Source: Siphonodentalium dalli
Lineage: Eukaryota > Mollusca > Scaphopoda > Gadilida > Siphonodentaliidae
DNA length: 64,000 nucleotides
NCBI GenBank assembly: GCA_032622095.1
Contig: CP136064.1
Coordinates: forward strand, 172,310,310-172,374,309
Direction: 5' to 3'
Part shown: positions 1 through 12,864 of the stretch, piece after piece
How the letters are laid out: each line of letters starts with the position of its first letter
Position numbering within the stretch: the first letter of the stretch is position 1
Notes under the pieces: generated by a model
The model's database searches: none
What the model saw: only the letters and a program-made list of their open reading frames with translations
What the model was told of the DNA's origin: nothing
Made by a program: the position numbers and the translations under genes

Positions 1-80
1 ACTTAACTGTCATGTATAGTAAATATGGTGGACAATTGTCACCAAGCTTCACCGCAGTAAGACAGCACACATGTACACCT

Positions 81-291
81 TGTCACTAAGTCGCGGCCAT
101 ATTGGATCCATCCAGCCTCGTTCCGTGGTTATAGTGCTACAGGTCGAAGTTCTGGAGTAGCATTTCCATATATGGAAGTCATGAATATTCAAAAGCCCCA
201 CATATGAAAATGCTACTCCCGAACTTTGACATGTAGCACTAAAATCACGGAACGAGGTTCGATGGATCCAATATGGGCACCGGTTAGTGAT
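81..291. mobile_element. Palindromic MITE, family A copy 1 (in intron of CDC25 copy 1)
   Basis: A 210-bp inverted-repeat element. The left end reads TGTCACTAAGTCGCGGCCAT and the right end is its imperfect reverse complement, ending 'ggttagtga'. The arms continue inward for about 100 bases with matching 'gtgctac..gttctggagtagcat' and 'atgctactcccgaac..gtagcac'. A second, better preserved copy is at 21526-21715. Confidence 0.8.
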
Positions 292-748
292 TAAACTTAT
301 TAGGACATCGTTAATGCGGTGCATATGGCACCATTCATATGTGGATATTCAGGTGACCACGCCATGTGTCAAATTGGTAGTCTGAGAAATGCCGTATCAC
401 ATTAACGCACCATTCTACGAAGAACATATTTCCGCTCTTCGTGAACACACCACAAATCTTTGCTATTTGTTCTAATGTGCCAAACATTGTACACAGCTCT
501 CAAATAGCATGTTTTTTTGGGGTGGGGATTAACGAGATTAAAGAATTCAAATTGGATTGCCCAGCTGTCTATTGATCAGGTTGCAAGTAGTGGTTGTACT
601 AAAATGTATGTTGAAACATATATTGCTAATCATGAGTTTCTAGTGTAGGTTTATAGGCCCCTGACACTTAATTTGCGAGCAGGATTTAACATGGCCGTGT
701 CTGTAATTATATTAATATAGTTTCAAAAATAATTTACTTCCATTTCAG

Positions 749-874
749 GATTTATGTGTACCACAGTGCTATGTCCCGATGCTTCACAAAGAACACTCAA
801 AGGATCTCAGGCACTTCCGGGCGAAATCTAAGAGCTGGTCAGGGTCGGAAAGAAGGAAGTGTCTACGACTATGA
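749..874 (+). CDS. CDC25: CDC25 phosphatase, terminal exon of an upstream tandem copy (partial gene)
   Basis: This exon encodes the last 41 residues of a CDC25 dual-specificity phosphatase, which activates cyclin-dependent kinases by removing inhibitory phosphates. It follows a good acceptor (catttcag) in phase 0 and ends at TGA 872-874. The peptide contains the family tail motifs [17 protein letters not shown] and KSKSW. It differs from the last exon of the complete CDC25 gene (21034-21159) at only two codon third positions, so the two tails are identical in protein. The exon lies upstream of that gene on the same strand, so it must be the end of a second, tandem CDC25 gene whose other exons lie to the left of the window. 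The flanking intron does not resemble the corresponding intron of the second copy. A processed pseudogene is unlikely because the acceptor is intact and no upstream exon sequence is attached. Confidence 0.85.
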   Translation, partial: DLCVPQCYVPMLHKEHSKDLRHFRAKSKSWSGSERRKCLRL

Positions 875-1460
875 AAAGTCCATAACGTCTTATCTTCTGA
901 CTCTACACTCTTCATTAGGACTTTGTGTTACATGGAGGGCACGTGCTTTGTGATTGTACAAAGGCGGTGTGGTCTCGTTCCATTTGCAGTCGGCTCATTC
1001 ACAGCTCCATATAACTATCTTCGCGACGTAACGCCTTATAACGCAGAGGAGGTTGAGCCCCAATAAGAACGAGTCCAAGGGGGGCGGATCACTGAGCTGC
1101 AGTCTATATAATGCAAATGCAAATTCGGGTCACGTGGACAAAGCTAGCCGGTATCAACAGACACGTACGACTTGATTGGAGTGCGTCCTAGATGATCCCC
1201 GTACTGGGTGTTTCATAGAAACTTTATTTTACTCAGCATATAGCAAACACAAATTAGTGCTACTAAGTTGTATTTATTTCACATAACTCCAGATAGTTGC
1301 CTTCTCTTCAAAACTCTTGGCTCTTCAATACTGCAACATAGACGGCAGCTATATCGGTTTTGTTACTTAACATTGTTGACTATTTGTTATCTTTATTCTA
1401 TCTATGTTAAATATTGTCTATACATTTTATTTGACAAATAAAAGTGCTGTTTAATAACTT
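875..1460 (+). other. CDC25: 3'UTR of CDC25 copy 1
   Basis: The first roughly 100 bases after the stop closely match the 3'UTR of CDC25 copy 2 (from 21160), including 'tcttatcttctgactctaca' and 'gtgctttgtgattgtacaa'. Weaker similarity continues. The last part ('gttgactatttgtt' near 1376, then the polyadenylation signal) also has a counterpart at 22092-22162. The UTR end is inferred from the signal. Confidence 0.6.
1437..1442 (+). terminator. CDC25: Polyadenylation signal AATAAA, CDC25 copy 1
   Basis: AATAAA in 'tttgacaaataaaagtgctg', followed by a T-rich stretch. It occupies the same relative place as the AATAAA at 22157 in the second copy. Confidence 0.6.
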
Positions 1461-1734
1461 GCCTCTTTATATTTTATACATCAATTTGGAACTAATAATA
1501 TATGGCTGTGTTGTCTCCAATTACATACACCGCTCACATGTAGTATATGTTTAGTGGGAAGAATATCATGGATCAAGTGGGGAGTGTGTAGGGAGGCCCC
1601 AACGCTCGTGTATACACATTTTAAGTTCGTGCATGTACTTGTATTTGGCGTTGTATATCGACCTAATTTCAACCCGCAAATAACACAAGCGAAGACTACT
1701 ATGTATAATATGAGGCTCAAGACCGACATGTGCC

Positions 1735-1990
1735 TTAACCCTTCCATGACTGGAGCTTCCTGAAATTTTGAGAAAACCCTGTGCCAACACATTCTCTTAT
1801 ATGTGCGAGACCCCCATGGGGGTCATCGCGCACATATAAGAGAATACATTGGCCTAACGATATTTAACTTGACGTTGGAAGCAGTGCATTAGCTTATATA
1901 TATGTGAGGCTCCCTATGAGAGAATCTCATATATAATAGAATTCACTGGCACAATATGAAAGTAAACGTGCATATAGCATGCATCTTTAC
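1735..1990. mobile_element. Hairpin MITE, family B copy 1 (degenerate right end)
   Basis: It starts TTAACCCTTCC..TGGAGCTTCC, which matches the start of the copy at 25817. It contains two hairpins built on the stem CATTCTCTTATATATGCGAG. The first is at about 1788-1852 with core gacccccatgggggtc, the second at about 1888-1945. No clear GGGTTAA end is left on the right. Confidence 0.65.
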
Positions 1991-2160
1991 CAAAGAGAAC
2001 GACATGAGAAGTAAAATTTATGTAGTGCCATGCACTTGTAACGGCGCTACTGACAAATCTTTCAAATACCTGTATGATTGATTCTTGCGAAATAATTGCA
2101 AATGTTACCCAAGTCCTTTTTGGCGTTTTAAAACAAGAGATTATGCTAGTAAGTATTCTG
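1960..2160 (+). repeat. Diverged repeat, also present at about 9790-9990
   Basis: Both places share 'acgacatgagaagtaaaat', then about 80 bases later 'acctgtat.gttgattcttg' and a following 'tgttac'. Order and spacing are kept, so this is homology rather than chance. It is either a dispersed repeat or a remnant of the CDC25 tandem duplication. Confidence 0.5.
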
Positions 2161-2813
2161 CTTCTGTCTGTAAATTGCCGGGCAGTTAATAAAATTCCAT
2201 GTCTTCAGTATACATGCATATATCGTTCTGCGGACCCTTAGGGTGGATACACACATGCATGTAATTTCCGTATGTAAAATACATGTATTACATGTATTTT
2301 ACATGCATGGCCACACCAATAATTGACAACATTAATCTCCTGCGCGCGAGCGGTTCATTGTTAACAGACCAGACAAGTGAGTAGTGCTAAGCGAAGTCAA
2401 ATTGTCTTCTATCAGTACATTTAAGACCAGTCCAAAACATGTCTTCTCTTACGGATGCGGAAATTAGTCAAGTCTGTGTGATATCTGGCATTTTATTAAT
2501 GCACGAACACCAGAAGCGACACGTCTGACATATACAGGGTTGATATAGAACATGTTCGACCATGATGCTTGTTTGGCGTGGGGTCTCGAAAGCTTCAAAT
2601 CGCTAAGGGACTTAGTTGAATGTATCGGTCGGAATAATCTGGGCAAGAAGGTACAATATAATATGTTTTACTTAAATAGCTCAGAGTTAGCTACCACGCT
2701 TGGTAGCTTTCGGGATCATATATAGCCCCAAGTCGGGGATCATATATAGCCCCTGCTGAATTAGGGTAAATCCTGATCCACCACTGCTATAAATATCAAG
2801 TGAGGACTGGTAA

Positions 2814-3461
2814 TTATTCCTATTCAATTATCACGGTAATCGAATATACGGTCGCCCGATGACAGGATTTCTAAAACATATATCTGATACTCTCCATAAA
2901 TTCAACTTATACCATTATCTTCCATCTTTTACGGAAACGGGTTTCTTCCCTACCCAGTCCACTTGGAAGAAAATTGTCAGAGATTGTCTCTCTGCTCACT
3001 ACTCACGCGAAGTGAGTCAGCGTGGTCAGAGAGACGATTCTCTATCTTTTCTCTTCAAGGTAAAACCCGACAACCAGTCACTGTGGAAACTTTGGCAGCT
3101 CTCTCTCGAAGAACCTGAGTATTTTCCAATTTGTATCAAGATGGCCAATATTTTGACCAAAACCACGTATGACAATGACGCTCAATGCAATCGCTGCAAC
3201 CAAACATATTCAAATCTCTTGTTTCATAGATATCTCGAGTGTACATCTGAGTTTGCACAGATGGTACGGAACACATTTTGGTATTCACTGATTGACATAT
3301 TTGGAATTGAAACTTTAACCTTTCTTGACAGCATGAATAGCGATACATTCCTTGCGTTTTGCCTAGGCGGGTGTATCCCAATGCAAATTGAACTGATTTG
3401 TGATGAATATCGTCTTTTCAAGCGACGTGTGAGGTTTATTTTCATCCTGTGTTCTGACTAA
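2814..3461 (+). pseudogene. Non-LTR retrotransposon ORF2 C-terminal fragment
   Basis: An open frame of about 215 codons runs from just after a TAA near 2811 to the stop at 3461. It resembles the region downstream of the reverse transcriptase in animal LINE ORF2 proteins. A helical segment (GFLKHISDTLHKFNLYHYL) is followed by 'FPTQSTWKKIVR'. Next comes 'ILTKTTYDNDAQCNRCNQTY' with a CxxC motif, and after a gap 'YLECTSEF' completes a zinc-knuckle-like set. No RT catalytic motif is present, so this is a 5'-truncated copy. The family assignment is from layout and motif spacing, not from a search. The sequence after the stop, up to the (TC)n tract, may be the LINE 3'UTR. Confidence 0.6.
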
Positions 3462-3648
3462 GTTTTATGATGAAGACATCATATCGGATACTTCACTATA
3501 TATATGTCTTAAACATCTTGTCTTGCAGTATATCATTCCCACAATGAATTTCTCAAGTTAAATTATATTGCATGTGTATATATGTCTTCGTGTAACTTTT
3601 GTATATATATATATTGTACCATAATGGTCTCCATATTTGGAGGAATAA

Positions 3649-3781
<133 letters not shown>

Positions 3782-3965
3782 GACTCGGTCCAATCGACCG
3801 GCTCCCCTACATTCCGACTTAATTGGGACTAGAACTCAGTGCGGTCAACACGTCGGCAATAATTGTGTTGTCAGTGGACACATATTACATTGTCTGCATG
3901 ATCCATGTAAAACGCCAAATATCCGATAATTACAGAGATTACATGCATGTGTGTATCCACCCTAA

Positions 3966-6490
3966 AACGAGGTTCGACTGTCAAGATACACAGAAGAATC
4001 AAGACAGTCCTGCAGCAACTATCACGAATGATATTATATTTGTTATATTTACCCTAATTCATAAGAGAACTCAACCGATTTAGAATTTAGTAACTGTTGA
4101 AACTAACACATTATCGGAGATAAAAAAAAATTGCTAATTTGTTCTAGGTGGAACCACATATTGGCTGGACTATTATATGGCCAGGTACAACTCGCTTTTG
4201 ACATGCCATGTAGCAACTCACATTATTTCGTAATTAGTTGAGTTAGTAAAATGTCTGAGCGGCATATTGGCGTTGCTTTCAAAACCTCACACCCATTAAA
4301 TTATGCTACGTCATATTGGACTGTCTCGAGCGAAAGGTGGATCAACATTATCAGTGACGTCAAAATAGCGCTGAGCACTAAGCCAGGGCTGGGAAACTAT
4401 GTCATAACTTTTCTCACGCCTGGCAGTTTCAATATACGTTTTTTTATATTTTCCAATGATATCAGCAAGCTATTTATTAGACTACTGATGAACTATCCCA
4501 ACAACTCATCTCAGATACTGCAAACACCGGATATTGAAAACATTTTGGCGTTCAAGTTTCACAACCTCGAAATATGGTGGCGGAAGTCACTTCTCATCGG
4601 TCATATTTAGATCTTCCGCCATTTTTGAGCAAATTATGACGTATAGGTTCCCGACCATGTATGCCATCTCAATGAATTATTGAAGATTTCAAGCGGCTGA
4701 AACAGGTTGATGTTTATGGTGGTGGTTGGGTATAAGTCGTCTAAATCAGACGATTTAGCCCCTTAAAGAAGAATTTCAGGTTTACGGGTAATGTTTTGGG
4801 AAATATTTGACTTGTTATTTAGATTCCAGTATATAACGTAGCATGATTAGAACAAAATTATATTATCCTTTTTTATTTATAGGTCTAATCAATGTGTCAT
4901 ATTTGGTTTTTAACATTTCTTTTTAAATAGAACAAAGCAGAAAATAATATTAAATAAGATTTGTTTATGTTTCGTAATTGGAGGTCTGGAATCCTAATTG
5001 CATCTTTAAGATGGTTATTTCTTTGGTCCCGCCACTTTTTAGCACGAACCTTCGAATGTAACGACCGCCATACCATGGTGTTAAAATGCAATAAACATTG
5101 AAAGTATACAATTTTTGCGTCCATTTTCGAGGTGCTAACAACTCTCAATGGCGTGGTAAATGCAATCATTCGCAATATTGCCGAGTTGCTTCAAAGCAAC
5201 ACCCGAACGTATCTAAAGAGCCATTATAATTAACAGAAACAAAGCCACAATTATCGATCGTATCAATTTATATCATCCGCTTTGTTGTGACTTGTGATTT
5301 AATTACAGATATCATCATAAGGTTGTAAATACCTGATTGTATCTGATTACCCAATTGCACAATTTCTAAGAAGCGATGAATTCTTCCGACTACAATTTAT
5401 ATCCAATTTAGTGAAATAGAGGGTGTATGTTAAAGACACTCTGTCCGATTTAATACAAATTCGCAAGTTAATTTTCAGCTTACAAAGCAAAAGAAAATGA
5501 AAAAAAATATCTTGCAATCACTATCATTCGTATGGCGCACGCATTGCGATAATACGTAAACTCATCTATTAGTATTAAGCTGAAAACGAGTACAAAATAT
5601 CATAACTGAAAACGCTCTTTATTATCATCCACATTTCAACAATAGACGATCTTTTTAGAGGAAAGTTTTGCAAGGCTGACAAAGATAAAAAAAAAAAAAC
5701 GTGTTAAAGTTCCTCTGGACACAACAATCTCATATTAGTTGGCATATGGGTCATATATAACTATGCTCTGGTATATAAAACGTAGAGATGGTGGTTTTGT
5801 GGTGTCAGATCGAACAGGGCATCTATAAAGTGACATGTCGTGTTCCGTACTTAAAATTTTGAAAATATAAGTATTATTTATGCAATAGTAAAGTTTATTG
5901 AAACTTATTTCAAAACAATTAACTTCAGTCTTGAACTACTTCATGGGCATAATATTTCACAGGTAGAAATTGTGTTAACTGGTTTGACCAGTTGGACGTA
6001 TATACGCTCATCATTTTACCATATCTAAACGATCTACATATAATTGCAGAGACCGAAATCCGGTTCATTGTTTTGTGTCTGTAACCTTTATCAGTTATCA
6101 CTAATGCAAGTCACTAGAAGGCATACGTAAAGAGTTCCATACATACATATATCTACATACTTTGATCCTCATAATGTGCAATGTCAAGAGCGCAATTACA
6201 AAGTTTTAGTTAAAATTGAAGACTATACGAAGTTTAACAGGAGTTTGTCGCGCGAATCGCGCCACACTCGCATAGTGACCGAAATTACTGAACAGTATGA
6301 TGTCGGCCATTGACATAGCAAAATGTAATAATTTTTTATTAGAGTTGATGAGTAATATAGAGAACTAACTGTTCGGCAGTAATCGGCACTTCGAACATCG
6401 ATGCATTATCTGAGTACGGAATTAACCTGAAACGCACCAACTCAAATATTGACGCCAATGATCATTCGAATATTCCATAGTCATTCACTA
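3966..6490. other. Intergenic, no gene recognised
   Basis: AT-rich sequence with no convincing coding similarity. A 119-codon open frame at 4251-4610 has no recognisable motif. A repeat piece at about 5600-5850 recurs at about 7960-8170. A short inverted pair built on 'gtggcggaag' and 'cttccgcca' lies at about 4573-4622. Confidence 0.5.
5600..5850 (+). repeat. Direct repeat, partner at about 7960-8170
   Basis: Both segments hold, in order, 'gctctttat', 'cttcctct' or 'gttcctct', 'ctcatatta', and 'gtatataaaacgta' followed by 'ggtttt.tgg'. They are diverged copies of one dispersed sequence about 200 bp long. Confidence 0.55.
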
Positions 6491-7010
6491 TTTAAAGATA
6501 CGGGCGGCGTTGGCGGTGGGTACGCTGTTCAAATATTCACCTCCGTCAAAAACCGCCATAAACAGAAATAATGGTTAAATATAGACAGGCTTTGTTCTTA
6601 TACTAATCAGAAATATGGCATAAACAGTATGTTATCGTCAAATGTTTTTCCTTTGTTATGTAAACAAAAGCAAAAAAACGTTGGCTTTTGTTTATATCCG
6701 GATATGGTAAACATAAAGAGCGTTGTTTGTTACTGTTTTCTTGATATGGAAATAATAAAGAGCGTTTATATCATGTGTATGTGATTAACCAATAGAATTG
6801 CGCTGTGTTATGTAAACAGAAGCAACACTTCTGTAACACGAGCAGGCTCTTGTTTACGTACACCATCGTACGTCTTGACAATATACTATTTACGCGCTGA
6901 TTATGTTTGGCATATGAACAAATCTGTATATATTTTAATATTCCTTCTGTTGATGGCGATTTGAACAAATATGAATATTTCTGCAACCAACGCCGCCCGT
7001 GCCTTTAAAT
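6491..7010. mobile_element. 520-bp TIR element, family C copy 1
   Basis: The left end TTTAAAGATACGGGCGGCGT is mirrored by the right end 'cgccgcccgtgcctttaaat'. Subterminal sequences also mirror each other partly (gtttacataacaaaag, taaagagcg). An inverted, closely related copy is at 55335-55858. No transposase is present, so it is non-autonomous. Confidence 0.8.
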
Positions 7011-8710
7011 AATTGGTTTGTAATGCTGTTTCAAGAAGTTGTGTTTGAGGCTAAAACGTTTAGTCATGATAAGATGTGACTACATGTGCATCCCAATGTA
7101 TATATTTCGTAAAAAAGAGCATTCGAAAGTTAGATATATACCATGAGTTGGTTGTCGTCCGTAAGTATACAGATGACAGAGAACCCGTAAACAATTCAAA
7201 TGTTACATATTGTTAACGCGAACCTGTATATATATATAGTTTGATACACATTTCCGTGACATTAATATTATTCGCAAATATATAAATTTGCCAATATTAT
7301 TTACTTTTCAAATCCCAATTCATTTGGAATAATCTCGATCTCCCAGAGTGTAGCCGAATATAAACATAGATCGAATACTGATCAGTATAATCGAAGTCGC
7401 GGAATTACAGACTCCCTCGGTCGGCACATATATATTCGATACTCAGAAATCTATACAATAGCTATTGTTGTGGAATCCAACAGATTAGTCTCCGTTCTCA
7501 TACTGAAATCGATCCCCGGGCTTGTCGATATCAAATATATGTCGGACTGGAAAACACGAAGGTCGCTTGAAGAGACATGTTATTCAAAAGCTTATGCGAT
7601 CTCGTATAACCGCGGGACGACTTTTACCTGATTCGACGTACCAACGATACTTAAATCGGAAAAGCATCGGCATGTACATTTATATATCGCCCTCAGCAGT
7701 TGATGTCACTGTTATGTTGTTCTATTATGAATCAGATGCAGACTAGTCATGCTACCGTCTCTATATATATATATATTTGCGTTAATCCGTTAATGATGTC
7801 CTGTCCAATTCGAAACCAAATAAATCACGTGAAAATCCCAAAATCATCAATAACCAATAAATCACGTGAAAATCCCCAAAATCATCAATAACTAATCTGT
7901 CGTAAACGACCACAGCAGCTCGTGGTTAAGAACGATCTTTCTTATCATCCGCTTTTGAGCGACGGATGCATGAACGCTCTTTATAAGAGGCAATCATTGG
8001 GATTTTTTTTCTATACTGGCATACATTCAAACTTCCTCTTTTGATAGTCTATATATGGCATCCAATACCTCATATTAATGGGCCTATGTGCCAGATCTAA
8101 CTATTCCCCTGTATATAAAACGTACATATTCTGGTTTTATGGTTCCAAATAGGACATGACAGCTTTAAAGATGTCTCATCCATAAAATACTATATGTACG
8201 TTTTCTTTACCGTAAAGTAATATGATCGAAGCAATGAGCCAATTCATAGTAGGATTTGTTTATCAGGCATTGACTTTTAAAAGAGGTAGATGTTATATTC
8301 GATACTGAATATTGAGAGTTAAAGAGCGGCTCTAACCACATGCATGTCTTATGCTCATTCTCGTGTTATTAATTAATAGATATTCGTACGAGGGGTGATC
8401 ATTGCGATTGATGTGTGGTACGAATGGTGAGGTCTCTTTCGGGATCATGGGACTTTTTTTCTAGGAATTTATTCATGAATTATTCATCGTGTTGCACTGA
8501 CTTGTATACTGTCGATCGAAGTTGTCAATATCAATGTCAATATTAATTCAATGAGGAACAAGTCATTCGACTTTCAGTCCAAATAAGGTATTGCATTTGA
8601 TAATGCTATAATATCACAACAATTTAAAGTCTGCGGTAAAAGTCCCATTTCTGTTGGTATAAATATGAATCAATCAGACTTTTTAAATTTAAAATTATAT
8701 TAATGTTCTA
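7011..8710. other. Intergenic, no gene recognised
   Basis: AT-rich. It holds a two-copy tandem repeat at about 7820-7893 (units of 'aatcacgtgaaaatccc' plus 'aaaatcatcaataa') and the second copy of the 5600-5850 repeat at about 7960-8170. No convincing exon was seen. Confidence 0.5.
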
Positions 8711-8934
8711 GCACTGACAACCATATCTGGCAAGCTATTCCAGGTAATCACTATTCGTTGACTAAAGAAATATTTCCCAATAACTTTGTTGCATCGCTTG
8801 AGATGCAGCTTCTGGTTATGACCTCTTGTGTTTGATTATAATGCTCCATGAAAGGGTGTTTCTGTCTTCATATTATAACGACCGTTTAGATATACGTGTA
8901 AGTCTCTATCGAGTAAACCACGGATTTTTCTGAA
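8711..8934 (-). pseudogene. Non-LTR retrotransposon 3'-end relic
   Basis: Read on the minus strand, this gives a peptide starting FRKIRGLLDRDLHVYLNGRY. After one in-frame TAA it continues with NTRGHNQKLHLKRCNKVIGK and then 'YFFSQRIVITWNSLPDMVVSA'. The pattern 'TRGH..KL......FF.QR....WN.LP..VV.A' is the characteristic C-terminus of many animal LINE reverse transcriptases. The internal stop and the short length show a dead fragment. It has no initiating methionine, so a start-based gene call would miss it. Confidence 0.75.
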
Positions 8935-9244
8935 TTTAAGGATATGAAATTTAGTTATTCTTGTTCATTTTAAATGTTTTGGATACATGTATTTTTTTTC
9001 TCGAGCACTAGAACACTATAGCGAGAGTTGAATAAGCTTTGTTGATTTAGATGTGTCATTGTTTAGCCTTCAGTCACAAGTTGGGTGTTGGTTAAACAAT
9101 AGATTTAGTTGGAGATTATCCGATTATAGTGTTGGCAATAGGCCGGCTAATTGGGCAGTCGTCGGAATGGCCACGTGACATTTCGAGATTATGATCAATA
9201 TATATATGACCGGCCAATAAAATTGCCATGAACGAAAATGAGCC

Positions 9245-9327
9245 TATATATATTTTGACCGCTTGCGCTTTCATCAAATAATTTCATTTCGATTATTTGG
9301 CAATTCCGCTTCCTTTGGCAGCAAAAG
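9245..9327 (+). promoter_or_regulatory. CDC25: Candidate promoter and non-coding first exon of CDC25 copy 2
   Basis: A TATA-like 'tatatata' at 9245-9252 is preceded by an inverted-CCAAT-compatible 'ggccaataaaa' at about 9211. It is followed by a short segment ending in a consensus donor, gcaaaag|gtaagt, with the exon end at 9327. Spliced to the acceptor at 12858 it would give a short leader before ATG 12865. This is inference from signals only; the true start could lie elsewhere in 9300-12850. Confidence 0.3.
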
Positions 9328-12300
9328 GTAAGTAAATATACACAACACAGCAAGGACAATTTTCACAGCCATGTATCACGTGGTTAGGTGTACGGTTCCA
9401 CGATGTTCAATATTTTCATCACACTTCATAACATTTCGAAGAAACATCGAATGCCTCCGGACCCCCACAATTAAGACATCGCAAAATTCCAATTACTTAT
9501 GAGATAAGATCCCGTTTATTTACGATACAGTGACATTGAATTGGTAAATCAGACCCATTAAAATGTTGTTTACACTCGGATAATATGGGTTAACCCTGTG
9601 CTTATTATTTCTGTGTGGGCTGGAATTCGGGGAACAGGTCCGAAAAGAGGTATCCACACAATTTCACTCTAATTATCCGTCCGTACACATTTGTCGTGTC
9701 ACTAAATTTAGAAATGTGTATACGTTGTGTCAGTTTTCGCCCGTTTTCTTTTGTCTATATAGTTTTTTGTAGGCGTTTCGTCTAAGAACTCTTATATAGT
9801 CTGCCAAAATATGAACGACATAAATGCGTATAAAATGCATCCAAACCAAAACTAACGACATGAGAAGTAAAATGTATGTATAGTTCTATACAGGTAACTG
9901 TGCCACTGCATGGCAATTGTCTTCAATTACCTGTATGGTTGATTCTTGTGAGCTAGTTGAATGATGTTACAGGAAAATTGCAGTAGCATCGTTACATATG
10001 GAGTTTTTATTTATCACGTAGTCAGCTATGAAGCAGACATGCAGTTACAAACGAATTTTATGATCATTGTATTATCATGTTTGCGTTCGTTTTCTGGCTC
10101 ATGATAGCTTTCTGTATCAAAACACCTTTAAAAAATGCCAGGCAAATTCGCCATTGTGTGAACGTGGCATAACATTCTTTGGGAAGACAAGGCTCGAAGA
10201 ACGTGATAACCGCGGTTGCCGGTCATAACGTCACATGGCCAAAATGCCACATTTAAATTTGGTCAAAGCATCTTCGAAAAGATAAATCCAATGCAGTGTA
10301 TCCTTAAAGTTGTACTCTTTGATGCATGCACCTTAATTCTGCTATAATAGGAACATCCCTATATTTACTTTGTCTAAGTACATGTTGTGTATACATCGCA
10401 TGTTAGAAACAACGTTTGCTGTTTTATGTTATCTTATGAGTACATGTCAAGGGGGAAATGTCATCTTTATATAGTGCATTGCTAATGCCGTAATCGTTTG
10501 CATCTCTCTAAAGAATCGCTAAATAAACTGGATCCAAGATAAACGGGCGGAATTTCTTAATATCTACTAATATATTGGCATTTCTCGAATTGAGCGGTTT
10601 ATTTCATGCATACTCGATCGTGAAGCAAAGATAAAATATGTTGCGAAAAACTTATAGCCATATACCATGATCTCTTCCTGTTGGTATATGAACATGTTTT
10701 GTCATGTCCTTTTGTATTCGAATTAACATATTGTCTAAATCAACAAAGAACACCCACAAACCATGATCCCACGTCGCGTTCCTATAAATTTGCGAACAAG
10801 TTTCAGCAAGACTTAGTATCATACCTATACATATACACGAACATTCAAAATCAGAGGCAAGTCAACAGTCTAGATAATTTCATTGGAAATCGGTTTACCG
10901 CTAATCCGCCCATGTTGTGGCGAATTTTACACCTTCGGAACAATTCATTTAATTGTAATCGGGTTAATATGCGTTCTGTGGGCCAGTGTATAGGTTGAAT
11001 ACACCATCAGAAGAACGCCCTGTGACCGGCGTCTCACATTTATCCCACAGAGAAACACACAATGCGTCTTTTTTCCGCTAACTTAGCCTATTCATACAAT
11101 TCTGACATGGGCGACGCAGATCTATTTTCGATGACCATTTGGTGTAAACAATATTTATTGTAGCTCTCACATTTACACGAATATAACAATTTGACATCTT
11201 AAAAACATTATACTTTATCAATTTTGGTATTGCAATTGTTGTGAAATGTTGAGGTATGAGGTATAAGGATATATGACAACAAGCAACCAGGATGCTTTTT
11301 GATTCATCTCCGTATATGTTACGTCCGAATAAGAGTTAATTTCAGCATAATACCATTGCCGTTGGGACTAGACGAGGCTGGCATAGCTTCTATTCCAGAC
11401 ATGGGCAAACATCGGGACGGATTTTCAAGCTTGATCTTTGTTGAGGGACATCTCAATGTGCCATTCCGATCGATACGTGGCCATTTCGATAAGAAATAAG
11501 AACTTGTTCACGATCACTGAAGGAAGCATGTTTGAAGCAATGAACATTCATACTGAGTCCGTACCTTCAAAATTCTAGTCCCACTAATCGTATATGGTCA
11601 CATATACAATTTCGGAGGAAGTGAATTGTGCTGATACAATATAATGGTAGATCAATTATGTGTCAATATTACGATCGATTCCTTTCCCAACTCTCGGTGA
11701 AAGGGCTTCCATTTTAAGGATGTCCCGGTAGCCGCGACGGTTAGTTCGTGGATAAGATGATCACAGAATGCTCTACACGAGTGTTCGCCCATCGGGGCCG
11801 ATCAGAGTTGAGGGACATCTAAATGCGCTATTCCAATCGATACATGACCATTACATTAGGAAATGAGAATTTGTTCACGATCACTGAAGCACATTGGAAA
11901 CAATGAACACTCGTCTTCTGGGTCCGTGCCTCCAAAAAATATGATACATATATAATTTCGCTATGATGCTGGCGGGTTAAAGTGATGCTGTTAAGAAAAT
12001 GATCAAAGTTATCATTTACGTAGTCTTTGTATGGCTGTTCCGAGTGATTTCAGAAAAACCAAGTGTCCGTATGAAACGAAACAGGATATGTTTGTTGAAA
12101 CATTCATATATATAATTTTTAAATAATTTAATCAAGGCTGTTTTTGGTGTTTGCAAAAACGACAGTAATAGTCATCTTGATTGTGATAAGTTTACAACAA
12201 CCAATAGTACCATTATTAAAATATGTTACGATATAATTTGTTTTTCTTCAAATGTTTTATGCGCAAAATTGCTCTGCCTCCACCTCCAACTGTTCATATT

Positions 12301-12857
12301 AGCCAAAGGTCGCGAAAGGGACAACTTTAGACAACCTCTCCTTAGTTACATATGGATAACATATATATCACGCATTCAGATACACAATACATATAATTAT
12401 ATGTATTTAACTTTATTATATTCTCGCAGATACTGTATTTGTATATGGTTTAATGGGAATAAAAATATTTGATTTGTGCATATGCAGGCTGTAATTTTAT
12501 CACATCCCTCAGTCATCTGCTGCGCGGATGTCCCCACCCCAAAATATGACAAACATAGCCTCTGGCTAAGCTTATGTTGGGTGGACATGTGCACAGCTTA
12601 ACATCTTGTGCGCTAATTTCCGTGTAACCGATTTATACCCTTTAGCACAGATTCGCTCGCGTGTTTATTGAGTATCTGAATGCGGAAAATCCAATTGATG
12701 ATTATAGAATTGGTGTGAAATTTAGAACCTAGTTAAATAAGCGCGACTGCATTTCGGTTCGCAGATGTGAACAACTTGTCAATTGATACTGGTTGTTTTA
12801 AATCCTTCCGTAAAACAAACGGCTTTTACTATAGACGTCGTAAATATTGTGTTTCAG
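9328..12857 (+). other. Putative CDC25 intron 1 or upstream region
   Basis: No coding exon was recognised. It carries the partner of the 1960-2160 repeat (about 9790-9990) and a pair of direct repeats at 11441-11640 and 11809-12000. A further N-terminal CDC25 exon could be hidden here; it would need to end in phase 2 to join the exon at 12858. Confidence 0.4.
11441..12000 (+). repeat. Pair of diverged direct repeats about 368 bp apart
   Basis: Copies at about 11441-11640 and 11809-12000 share 'ttgagggacatct', 'tgttcacgatcactgaag', 'caatgaaca' and 'atataatttcg' or 'atacaatttcg' in the same order. Divergence is moderate. Confidence 0.65.
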
Positions 12858-12864
12858 AACAAAG

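Noticed and set aside
4251-4610. 119-codon open frame on the plus strand
   Set aside because: No motif, no splice context, and composition like the surrounding non-coding DNA.
11700-11800. Possible tRNA or tRNA-derived SINE ('gtagccgcgacggttagttc' and 'gttcgccc')
   Set aside because: No cloverleaf could be built and the box spacing does not fit.
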